The notes under the pieces: model-generated | Told to the model about the DNA's origin: nothing | The model's input: the letters and a program-made list of their open reading frames with translations, nothing else | The model's database searches: none | Made by a program: the position numbers and the translations under genes | Source: Hofstenia miamia | Taxonomy: Eukaryota; Xenacoelomorpha; Acoela | Assembly (NCBI GenBank): GCA_004352715.1 | Contig: SCFE01000071.1 | Span: forward strand, 178,185 to 242,184 | Direction: 5' to 3' | DNA: 64,000 bases | Shown here: piece after piece, positions 24,240 through 34,763 of the stretch | How positions within the stretch are numbered: the stretch's first letter is position 1 | How the letters are laid out: the number at the start of each line of letters is the position of its first letter

Positions 24240-25492
24240 TGTAGAATCTTGCCAAACTTCATACTAACAAAGCTTAACTTTATTTAGGAGCTGCTGTAAC
24301 ATTTTTCCCTCCTGGACTAGTACAGTAGGTGACAGATCCCAATTTCCATCTCTCTTCTTGAGTTCTATCAATTAGTTGTTTGTTAATTAACTTATTATCT
24401 AATCAACTGACACTGATATGAAACTAACAACTATCCTTTTAGATACAAGACACGAGACAGATGGTACAATGTACAGGGTAAGCTACCCGACCTGAAGCAA
24501 AGCACAAAAGAGGAATCAAAGAATTATGCTATAACAAGTATTTCCATCTGAAAGAGACACCAACCGCAATTCCAATGACTCAGTGCAGTGAAATAGTGTG
24601 CATGTATACGATAGTGACAATGTGTGATACCTTACTAATTTAATGCATTGATTGTTCTTGTTATTAACACTGTTGTAAAATAAGGGAATCTCGCAACCGG
24701 GATGCATTAGCTTGTTATGATTCCTTACATATAATATCCTTACATATAAATAATTACATGTCAACCTAGAGTACATGTGAACAACCAATATGGTCATAAC
24801 AAAAAAGGTGAATTGGTAGTACTTCAGTCCACTAGTAAGTCTATGTAATAAAACCTGTACAAGATAACAAAAACTGATTTCATAAATTCCTAGGACTGCT
24901 AGATGTAATAGCATCATGTAATAAATACAATAATATGAACAATGAATGATAGGAAAGCTAATACGAGTAAAAACCCCTATCCTTATACCTAACCTATGAG
25001 CACATCGGGTAAGCACCAGCTATCAACGATGCTCCCATTAACTGAAGTCGTGAACCACTGTCTAGAATACCCAAGTGCTCAAACGTTTAGCTTTCCATTC
25101 TAATTAATAAAATAACCTGATACAGAAAAGCAAAGTAAATCCAGTAAATTCAAGTCATCACCAAAATGATAAATCACACAATTTTTATAGTGAAAAAATA
25201 ACAAACAATCAAATATTTGACAAGTACCTGCTAGCTAAGTTGTTGACAATTTCTAATTCTTCAATTTTCGTTTGTCTGCTGATGACGCACTTCTGCCTTA
25301 ATTAGCATTTGCGATTTTGGTCTAGTGCCTTTTTGCCAAATGAATTAATATAAAAAATTACTGCACTATAATTTTACAAATAATTAATTAATCATAATCA
25401 TGTGTTTGTACAATTAATATTTATTTAATATTCAGTCTTAGTTTCTTCCTTTTTCTTCTTAGTTTGACCACACATGATTAGATTACGTTACA
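24240..25492 (-). repeat. LTR A (3' LTR of the main gypsy element)
   Basis: A 1253-bp repeat from TGTAGAATCTTGCC to GATTACGTTACA, next to the polypurine tract. It shares the whole length with LTRs B and E but lacks a 13-bp segment (around GATACTGAAACATCG) that B, D and E have near their start. Confidence 0.92.
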
Positions 25493-25502
25493 CTCCCCCT
25501 CT
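25493..25502 (-). promoter_or_regulatory. Polypurine tract (plus-strand primer site)
   Basis: AGAGGGGGAG on the minus strand abuts the 3' LTR exactly. In gypsy elements this purine run survives RNase H cleavage and primes second-strand DNA synthesis. Confidence 0.85.
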
Positions 25503-25509
25503 AGCATAG

Positions 25510-28470
25510 CTAATTAAGGATTACAACTCGTTTGTCATGGACCATCTCAACGGCTTGTTTGATCATCTCGTTAGCTTCTTGCATCTCCCACTCTGTTTTC
25601 TCGAATTTTTCGTTTTTCGTTAGCTTCAACACAACCTCTTTTTCTGTTGTTAACAATTTTTTATGCCTTAAGAACATTGGATTTTTCAACTTGTTTGAAA
25701 TTGTGCACATGCTTCTTAGTTCGTTTAGTTTGCCATTGAACTCTTCATAATACTTTTCATATAATTTCAACCCTTTAATCACTATCATGAGCGTCATCAT
25801 GGCGTCTACTCTGCTCATATGTGCTAATTCCGGACGCACTGTCATATTTGGATAAAAGAATTCATATGTGGACCTCATCATAAAACGCACTTATGTTATT
25901 TCTTACCTCTTCTCGCGTTATCTGGTCTGGATAATTCTTTCCTAGTCGTATCATCATTATAATTTCCACTCTGTGCATGACATCGTAGTATCTGTATTGC
26001 GAACTCCATAGCTCACCCCATACTATATCGTTTATTCTGGAAAATAGTATCACCATCTTTATGCTTCTTTTTCCAATTACGCCGCACACTTTCTTAATTT
26101 GTTTGTGTATCGCATCTCCTTCATTGTATAAATCATATGGAGTTACTGTACCTTCGATGTATATTCTCTCTTTGTTATCATTTTTACTCAAAATCTCTTT
26201 GGATTTCTTGTATCTTTCATCTTTCACAATTCTTTCTGCGTCCGCCAATTTATTTATGTAAGTGTTCTCCTCGTGCCATAAGGCTTTTACTGCCTTCTTG
26301 TTTTTTAGTGGCCATGTCGGTAACAACATAGGTACAAATACTGTCGGCGGTGGTGTACACTTCAACAAAGTAGTCAGTGTTTGCTTCTCTATATTTTCAT
26401 ATCATCCATCCATCTGCGATGTCGTTGCCATTCCAAATGTTGCAGGATAGTTATTTTTGCTGGTGTTTATACTTTCCCAAAACATATTTGTTAATCCATG
26501 TCTCATCAAATTTTTCACCATTTCAGCTTTCATTACGATCTTCAATGTGATGCATTCAATGTCGACTGCCAACTGATTATTAGGTTGTAACATTTGATTG
26601 ATCTCCTGCCTTGTGAATGCCTCGGTACATAAGATTTTTATCATAGACTTCGTTTCTCTCTCGTATACTTCACTGAATATTCTTTGTACTATGTTGTCTG
26701 TTTTTTCTCTTTGTACCGTTACTTCTACCAAGAGACATTCATCTTCTGTATCAACCCAGGATATCTCGCTTGGGTCTTTTTCGCCCCATTTTTCCAGATT
26801 AACTTTGTCTATTTCCCTTTGTGTGTTCGGTGTTAGGGCTAATGCATTTGATTGTAGCAATAATTCTTCCATGTTAATTTCTTCCTGCGATTTGCTGACC
26901 ATTTCTATAATCTCTATTGGTCTATTTTCTCCTTCCTTTTGCATGATCTCCAACTTTTTGATTATCTTTGTGTAAGCGCATTGTGGCTAGTCTTGAATGT
27001 ATTTCTTCATTTTGTTTGTTATAATTTTGTTTACGTCTTTTGCTGCTATCTTTTGAATGGTTTCCATTGTGCTAGCACTTTCCTGTCTTATTAAGTTTCT
27101 AGTTGTCATCCATAGTTGCTGTTTGATTGCTTTCAACTTCGTGTTTGATGTAGCTCCCCACATAAATTTCTTTACTTCGTTGTTTACTATGTCTATTTCA
27201 GCAGGGCATATTCCTGTATTATTGGCAAGTTCTACTATGCTTGGTCTTCCCAGTGTTTGTTGCTGCGTCAATAAACGTACATAATATTTCTCAAATTTCT
27301 GTTGTATCTTCTTAGTTGGTGATAACGATAATATATCCACATGCTGTAGCAACCATTGTTTTATGTTACTGGGTATCAGTGATATTGCTATCTCATAACG
27401 TTTATTCTTTGCCATGCTTTTTCTTTCTTTTTTCCTTATCAGCAGCACCAATTTTTCATTGTCAAAGCTATGCTAAGTATCCATATCAATGTTCTCGCAC
27501 ATACATGGGGTGCATTGATTTCCTCAAAGATCATATTTCTAAAATTTCTTTTCAAGTCCATCTTGTAAGCCTTTCTAATTTCCAGCAATGTCATTTCTAC
27601 TGTTTTGTGGTAAGTTTTTATGGGCGATTTAATATTGATGACAGGCCAATCTTCATGCATCAGCTTTTCAGTCTTCATCTCCTTCCACACTTCCATTATA
27701 CTTTTCAAATGTTCCGGGGTTTGCTTCATACTGCATTTTATGTATAGGTTTCCTATCTCCTCCAAATTCTCTGAGATACCAAGTATTTCCATCATTCTGA
27801 CCTGATAGTACATGTCTACTGCTATTTTTGGCTCGACCATTATTCTTTCCGCTGGTGCCATACTATTTATTTGCAAGTCTATGTTGATCATTTCTGAGAT
27901 TGACTTTCTACTTTTTTCCATTATGAACACATTTTCCATTTTTTCTTCTAGTGCTTGTAAGAATTCCGGTATTTCTTCGTCATTTTGTGATCTTGCAATC
28001 ACAATAACTTTTGTTTTATACTCTTTTGCCAATCTTAACGTCTCTTCAATGTTTAACTCAAGGTTTTTAGAGACCATTTCCATCTTCTTTATAAAGTATA
28101 TTATCATCATGTGTTCTCTGTCCAAATTGACTTGTTCACATTTTTCTATCAACTTATTTTTGTTTTTTATCACTTTTTGAACGTCCTTCAGCGTAAACAT
28201 TTCTTCAAATGTTATATGTGTTGTACTTTTAAAGTATCGTCTGTTAAACTCCTCCTTCATATTTCTGGCATAGGATATGATCGTATTACACACTGGCCTG
28301 TTTTGTTTGTCAATCATGATAGGGATTGCCAATGCATCTGTTTCTTTTGTGGACGAATGTTGTTGCAAGAATCTTTTTGTTTCCAGTGATAAATTGTCTT
28401 GCGAGTTATAATGTATTTTTCTATTTGTGATGAAGTATGGGTGAACCTTATCTTTCCTGATTTTTGTCAT
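25510..28470 (-). pseudogene. Large post-integrase reading frame of unknown function (ORF3) of the gypsy element
   Basis: The span is about 987 codons. It starts with ATG at 28470 (MTKIRKDKVHPYF) and ends with a stop at 25510, only 7 bp from the polypurine tract. It is carried by one frame to about 27440, a second frame from 27451 to 25862, and the first frame again to the end. Two single stops (TAG 26987-26989, TGA 26402-26404) and two shifts (near 27445 and 25880) break it. The predicted product is Lys/Glu/Met/Ile-rich and looks mainly helical. I see no signal peptide, furin-like site or convincing membrane anchor (the best hydrophobic run is TLIWILSIALTM), so it does not look like an envelope gene. 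No family is recognised. Its position, size and low stop density point to a real ancestral protein. Confidence 0.75.
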
Positions 28471-28479
28471 CCTGCTTTC

Positions 28480-29223
28480 TCATTCTTCAGATCTAGATGA
28501 CTTAGTCGTAGTGGAGGACTGCCTGTGCAAAAAAGGTTGTGAACTATAGCTTGTCGTTGCCATTGAACTAGTGGATGGCTGCTCCAAGATATCCATTTCC
28601 AAGTCTTCACTGATATCTTGTACATCTGGGTCAACGTATTGACCATGGATTTCAGTTCTTGCTGCCTTTAATTGCAGACAAGGACCTGTTAACGTAGCTT
28701 TATACTCTCCGCCCTTTAATTGGCTTCAAGTTCCGCTGGATGTGGGGGAGTGTTCCATTGATGAGCTCGACTTTTCATCCAACCTCACGCCCTTTAATTG
28801 ACGATTGGTATCATGACGTTGGCCCTCTTTTAGCTGCCTGCCCTTTAATTGACATTTGGTTGAGGGTGATCTTTTTGGCGTCATCTCCATCCTCATGCCC
28901 TTTAACTGACAATCAGATTGGGGAGACTTCCTTCCTATCCTTCTTCTCATATTTGTCACTGCTATATTCTCCATCCTTATGCCCTTTAACTGACAATCGG
29001 ATTGAGGAGATTTTCTTCATACCTGTCTTCTTCTATTACTAGGTGAACAATGCTCCATCGTCATGCCCTTTAACTGACAATCGGATTTTGGAGACCTAGT
29101 ATTTCTACCATCACTGTTAGTGTTTTCTCCCCTTGTCACGCCCTTTAACTGATGATCGAATTTCGGGGATTTTCTGCGTATCCTTCTGCCCTTCAATGGT
29201 GATCGGCTGCTGGCTCTCTTCAT
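28480..29223 (-). pseudogene. Gln-Leu-Lys-Gly repeat tail after the integrase
   Basis: After the GPY/F module the minus strand encodes about 8-10 copies of a QLKG-centred unit (for example SPQSDCQLKGMRME). The units begin at about 29200 and thin out near 28690, spaced roughly 20-30 codons apart, with basic and serine-rich linkers. In DNA they appear as CCCTTTAAYTGACAATCGGA-like words on the plus strand. A Ser/Thr-rich acidic segment follows (DISEDLEMDILEQPST) and ends in TGA at 28480-28482, 9 nt before the ORF3 ATG and in the same frame. Internal stops at about 29017 and 28726 are single codons with the repeat continuing in frame. Confidence 0.75.
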
Positions 29224-30432
29224 TATCTAATCTAAATGGAGTTACTAAATTAATATCCCATATCTCAGGGTCATATTTATTTTTATTTTTTACAGCCCTC
29301 TGGGGCATTACTCTTCTTTCACTCTTGTCCTCTCTCTGTGGAGGATTGTACTCTTCTTGAAATTCCTCCTCTGCAACACTATCAAGATCATTCATTTCAT
29401 TATATACACCGTCATTATTTTCAATTAATTTGAACTGTGCATTTTCATCTAGTTTTGCTTGTTCAATATCTTTTGTTGCCCGTTTTAAGTTTTGAAAATG
29501 TAATATTCTACCGTCATTAAGTTTGTAATTATTATTAGGTAGTGTCTGTGAAATAATAAATGGCCCTGACCACTGTGTTTTTAATTTTCTTACCTGGTCT
29601 ACGTCTTGTGTCCTCATTAAAGTGTAAGCATAAACCTTATCACCCTTCTTGTGAGGTTTTCCGTAAATCTTCTTATTGAAATTTCTCTGCTGTCTTATTG
29701 CAGACTTCTTGGTGTTATGACATATCGCTTTGTGAATCCCTGTTAGTTGGCTTTTAATTTTCCTAATATACTCATTATCCGGTTTTTCTGCGTAAGTATC
29801 ATATTGCATCAATATCAGTGTCGCTGCTTCCCTTCCATACATCGCTTTAAATGATGTTACTCCTGTCGTAGAATGTACTGATGTGTTATAGAAATACTCT
29901 ACCATTTCTATTACCTCTCTCCAGTCTCGTTCACCAACTCGTTCACCCCTCTATCAGACACTATTACTTCCATTGGTCCAAACTTCAATATCCACTCTTT
30001 CATTATCTTTTCTGCCACAATCTTTGCAGTTGTTGAATCCAAGGGGATCATTCTAGCGTACTTTGTAAAATTATCGACCATCACTAAAATGTATTGATAG
30101 CCCTCATCGTCTTGCAACAATTTTTCCAAATCCACGTGCACTATTTGATTTGGTGCAGTTGCTATTATTTTCTCTAAGGGTGCTGTTTGTTGTGGAAAAT
30201 GACTTTTGTTATTTAACAAACAAATAGTACACTTATTTATGACATCTTCTATGGCCTTTCGTATTCCTATTGTTATAAACCTTGTGTTGAATGTTTGCTC
30301 TGTTTGCACAATTCCGATATGACCTTTTTCATGAATTTTTTTCACCAACTCTCTTTTGTAATACTCTGGAATTGCTATCCTTAGTGTCTTTCCATGTACA
30401 TACAGTAGTCCACTTTCATTTATTTTCTATGT
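29117..30432 (-). pseudogene. Integrase with GPY/F-like module, catalytic core deleted
   Basis: The zinc-binding domain is visible (HEKGH, later CTICL; about 30210-30340), then the core start IVHVDLEKLL..VMVDNFTKYARMIPL (first Asp) and VIVSDRGV (second Asp). The expected 50-60 residues that carry the catalytic Glu are missing. The sequence jumps near 29935 to DWREVIEMVEYFYNTSVHSTTG. The GPY/F-like module follows (LKTQWSGPFIISQTLPNNNY, near 29520-29600), then the conserved YDPEIWDINL (about 29250-29280). Integrase inserts the cDNA into the genome; this one should be inactive. Stops at 30430 and about 30424 separate it from RNase H. Confidence 0.88.
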
Positions 30433-32880
30433 TTACCTTTGATAGTAACTATTAGCTTCTTTACTTAACTGTTTGTCCGCATTTATCAGTTTCTCTCTTA
30501 TTTCAGCCATTACCATGTCCACTTTTTGTTTTTGAATGATCTCGCTCTCTTCAATTTCTTCTTTTATCACTATAGGCATAATTGCCTGACCTTTCTTATC
30601 CGTATTAATTTCCGGTAATTCCCTATACTCGTTATGAGGTAGAAAGTCAAACTTTTTCTTTTCTCCTTCTTGTTTTTCTATATCTCTCTGATATTCTGGC
30701 AGTGCGGTCCAAAAATCAGCATTTTTGTGGAGAGTACCCTTTCTGTGCTCTATTGTAAATCTAAATTCACTTAAGTACTCTATCCATCGCGATACTATTG
30801 ACGACTTATCACCCGAGAACTTTTTCAACCACGTGAGGCCACTATTGTCTGTCCTTACTTTGAATTTCTGTCCGATCAAAAAATATCTGAATTTCTTTAT
30901 ACTTTCGACTAAAGCTAGCATTTCTAATTTCATTGAGCCATAATTTTTCTCACTAGTTTTTAGTCTTCTACTAAAGAATTGTATCGGCACTTCTTTCCTG
31001 TTTTTCATTTGACCCAAACACGCTCCTATTGCTACATTACTTGCGTCACAATCCAAAATAAATTCCTCTTGATAGTCAGGTGTGTTTAGTGACGGCATTT
31101 TTGCGAGTTCATTTTTTATATTCTCTAATTGTTCTTCCTCTTTCCATGTCCATTCAAATGGTTTCGACTTTTTTAGTAACACCGTTGTCTTATTTGTTTT
31201 TTGAGCAATGTTTGGTATAAATGAACCATAATAATTGATAAAACCCATTATTCTTTGTACATCTTTTTTTGTCTTTGGACTTTTAATGTTAAGAATCATT
31301 TCTTTCGCATTGTTTTTCATCTTAATTTTCCCTTGTTGTATCCTTCTTCCTAGAAACACCACTTCAGTCTTCAAAATTTCGCATTTCTTCCCATTGACGC
31401 GTAATCCCGTGTTATACAAGATTGTTAGTGTTTTATCCAGCTTCTCCAAATGTTCTTCTATTGTATTACTCGCAACCAATATATCATCTATGTACGCACA
31501 CACCCCTTCGTCCATTTTTTTCTTATCTTGCTTGAGCACTTTTGTTACATAACATTGAAAGGTCGCTGGCACATTACATAGTCCGAAAGCCATATACATC
31601 CATTTGAATAAGCCATATGGCGTTATAAATACTGTTTTCTCGATATGTTTCAGTTCCATTGGCACCTGCCAATAAGCTTTGCATAAGTCAATGCATGTAA
31701 AGTATTTGTTTTTTGTTGCTTCATAGATCATATCATCTATCCTTGGTAAAGGGTATGCGTCTTTCTTTGTTACATCATTAAGCTTTCTAAAGTCTATGCA
31801 TAACCTATACTTGTCACCCTGTTTCAAAAAATACTGTTGGTGACGCATAAGGGCTTTCACTTGGCCTTATAATTTTGTTATCGATCAATTCATTAAGAAT
31901 TGTGCTGTAATTTTCTTTTAAATTTCTGGTACCCTTCTACATGGTAGCCTGATCGGCTCATCTGTTGTGGTAATTATTTTATGGGTTTCTCCAATGGCTT
32001 TCCCCACACTAATCTCACCAAAGTTGAATATCTTACTATGTTTGTTCAAAATGCTTATCAACTCTTGTCTTTCTGATTCATTCAGATGTTGATAGTCGTC
32101 CTTTTTAATCTCCAGTATCTGGAATGTTTGAGGTTCCTTTTCTGCTATTATGTTAATGGTTTTATTTACCATTTGTTTTTCAGACTTGACTCGTCTTCCT
32201 TTTATAACCACTTTATCTTTGTTTATGTTCACTATGTGGTTTGTTGCATTTAACACTGGTATCCATCCTTTTCCTTCCTTCACAGCACATAAACTCAACG
32301 GAATTGACACTCTTTTCGTGTTTATCCCTGACTGACTATATATCATTGTCTCCATATTTAGTACATCTATCGTCTCAATCTCACACATCTTCCAATTGTT
32401 TGGCAGTATCTTAACATCTTGTGTCAGCTTAAATGTTATTGTATCACTTACTTCTTTGTCTTCATAAGTCGTTATTACTTCCTCTTGCACTGTTATTGTT
32501 TTGTTGTTATAGTCTATGATGCATCTATTGTCCATTAGGAAGTCATTTCCTAGTATTATCTCATATGGTAGCTGATTTTTTTCAGTATCAATTACTGTGA
32601 ACATTTGGTAAAATGTAGTATTGGCTAATCTTATGGGTATCTTCTCCAATTTACCTTTCACATCTATGTAATCGCCTGATGCATTTATCAATCTATTCTT
32701 TTCATTATTTAATTCCTTTCTTTGAAATCCCACTTTCGATGCACACTCATCCGTTATTATTGATATTACTGCTCCCGTATCCACCATTGCGTCTACCATT
32801 ACACCATTGATCACAACTGTTATTGTGTTCGTTTTTAGCAGATCAGTTACTATTAATACGGGTGCTCGGTTTTTCAGAGG
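30433..32880 (-). pseudogene. pol: pol: aspartic protease, reverse transcriptase and RNase H
   Basis: Pol is in the -1 frame relative to gag, entering after the slippery site (LEGAPPLKNRAPVL). The protease active site DTGA lies in VDAMVDTGAVISI (about 32780). A stop and shifts near 31860-31920 interrupt the protease-RT linker (RRVPEI, then IRPSESPYASPTVFF). RT blocks: YRLCIDFRKLND, FTCIDLCKAYWQVPM, MAFGLCNVPATFQ and the catalytic YIDD at about 31490. RNase H: FILDCDASNVAIGACLG, RTDNSGLTWLKKF and HRKGTLHKNADF. These are diagnostic Ty3/gypsy motifs with catalytic residues kept. The frame ends with two stops at about 30430. In a live element this polyprotein would be processed in the virus-like particle. 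Confidence 0.93.
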
Positions 32881-32891
32881 CGGCGCTCCTT

Positions 32892-34510
32892 CTAGTTTAA
32901 ATTCTCCATTTCCGTCAATTCGATTTCCTCTTCTTCTTCTTGCTCTTCTTCATCCTCTATCAAATCCTCTTCATCGAAGTATGCATCTTCTTCCTCTATC
33001 CAATTTATTTGTCTCTTACAATACTTCTTTGTGTGTCCCTTGTTACCACACATTTGGCATTTCAAATCTTTCCTCTTTATCTGCTTTATCGTACCATCCT
33101 TTAATTTAATTTTAACCAACTCTTCTCCTGGTCTTTTAGTTATCTGTTTGTTTGCTGGTCTAGTGAACATTGGTGTTGTTCTATTTATTATCTGCTTTCC
33201 AATCGTTGATTTTTCATTAATCCTCGCATTACTTTCCATCATAATTTGTATTGCAAGTCCTTTCCTAATCATTTTGTCCAAAGAGTCATCTGCATCGCAC
33301 TTGATTTGAAATTGTGTTCGAATCGCCTCTGGCAACCCTTTGCTAATGTGTGCAAATAAATCGTATTTTGAATACCTTTGTTCCCTAGAACTGAGTTTTA
33401 GTAACCTTTCTACTTGAGACATATAATTTCGTAAATCGTCCCTGGTATTCATTTTCATTCTGTTCAACAACATTCGGTATTGACTCTTAAAGCTCTCATC
33501 ATCATAGTACTGTTGATATTCCCCTATTAACTTCTTGTAGTCCATTTTTGTTTGCGTTTCTAATACTAAGTAATGCTGATATGCTGCACCAGTTAAATAT
33601 AGCGGGAATCTCTCCGCCACTCTTTGTTGTGTTACTTTTCTCTCTTTCATACTCATTTCAAAAATCTCCAGCCATTCATTAAATGTAGGTGAATAAATAT
33701 CAACTCTTCCTGTAAATTTCAGTAGTATTGCTTTACATGCTGACGTGTCATTATCATCCTCCTCTGATAATATCGTATTCTGAAATACTGGTTTATTCTC
33801 AATCAGTTTTCCACAATTCTTTTTACTTGTTTTGTCACATTTTCTACTAATTTCTTTATGAATTCTTCTTCATTTTGTGCAGTTTTGTAATCTCCTATTG
33901 TCACTTCTTCCTGTAGTACCGCTGTATTTAATTCTTGCAGTTTTTCTACTACCACATTCTCTATTGTCTGCACTTTGCTTTTCTTTAATTCAATTAATCT
34001 CAATTCGTCTTTCAGATTATTGATTTCTAATTGTTTCATTACATTTTCCTCCCGTAAATTCACATTTTCTTCATGTAACTCTGTTATCATTTTCTGTAGA
34101 TGATCGCTTTGTAGTTTTATTTCCTTATTTACCTCTGTTAGCTGTTCAATTTGGTGTTCAAACAAATTTCTTTGTTCTGTTAATCGAAGACTTGTGTCTT
34201 CCTTGATTTTGTCTAACAGTCTTTCTTTCTTGGCGTGTTTCATTTTGATTTCTATTACTCTTTCTGTTAATGTTTCAATCTGTTTTGTCAATTGTTGTCT
34301 TTCCTTTGCGTTATTCTCAATGACTTCCATCAATTGGATTGCCATAAGATCATTAGTTAGTTCTGCTGGTTGCAGTATTTGTTCCATTGGGGATTGTTTG
34401 CTTTCAGCTAGGGACACATTTACTTCTGGGTTTTCGGGGGTGTTCCTCGTCTGAGGAGTTTTCTGGGTTCTAGCTTTAGTTTTAGTCGTCTTTTTCTTTG
34501 AGTGAACCAT
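32892..34510 (-). pseudogene. gag: gag: coiled-coil, capsid-like region and CCHC zinc knuckle
   Basis: The start MVHSKKKTTKTKART (ATG 34508-34510) is basic. Residues of about 50-200 form a long predicted coiled coil (repeated LTEQRN, EQLTEVNKEI, LHEENVNLREENV heptads). One frameshift near 33800 separates this from the second half, which has SPTFNEWLEIFEMSMKERK, FPLYLTGAAYQHYL, a long helical capsid-like part and the zinc knuckle CQMCGNKGHTKKYC (C-x2-C-x4-H-x4-C, about 33010-33060). An acidic Glu-rich tail ends at the slippery site. Gag packages the RNA and builds the particle. The N-terminal coiled coil is longer than in many gypsy Gags. Confidence 0.88.
32895..32901 (-). promoter_or_regulatory. 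Canonical -1 ribosomal frameshift heptamer at the gag/pol junction
   Basis: The minus strand reads T TTA AAC in the gag frame, directly followed by the gag stop TAG (32892-32894). TTTAAAC is a classic X XXY YYZ slippery sequence, and pol continues open in the -1 frame. This links gag to protease/RT in a fixed ratio. A downstream structure is plausible in the GC-richer next 25 nt but was not folded. Confidence 0.8.
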
Positions 34511-34747
34511 TTTTTCTTTTTGCTTGGGTATTCTTCTGGTTGATCACTTCTTCAATTGTGTGCTCTGGTAAGGTATTAGGTTTTCATTAGGTGTTCATTT
34601 CTTTTCTTTCTTTTCTAGGTATCTTACTAACTTCTTTCCACTAATTCCAATTTTCCAATCCTTTTCTTTTTTTGGTTTTTCTCCAATTCAATTGATTCGA
34701 GAAGAAACAACTATCTTAACTCAAATCTTCCTTTGCACTTTCGGGCA

Positions 34748-34763
34748 CCTGTCATGGTCGCCA
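34748..34763 (-). promoter_or_regulatory. tRNA primer-binding site
   Basis: TGGCGACCATGACAGG on the minus strand starts right after the 5' LTR. TGG pairs with the CCA end of a tRNA. The rest suggests a tRNA ending CCTGTCATGGTCGCCA; an arginine tRNA is possible but unproven. The same site borders LTR D (40024-40039), and a variant borders LTR E. Confidence 0.75.

Noticed and set aside
25532-28389. Plus-strand open frames inside the gypsy element, some hydrophobic
   Set aside because: They are complements of the Lys/Glu-rich minus-strand proteins, which read as Phe/Leu/Ser-rich shadows on the other strand.
25510-28470. Calling the post-integrase frame an env gene
   Set aside because: Position fits, but no signal peptide, furin-like site, fusion peptide or membrane anchor is visible.
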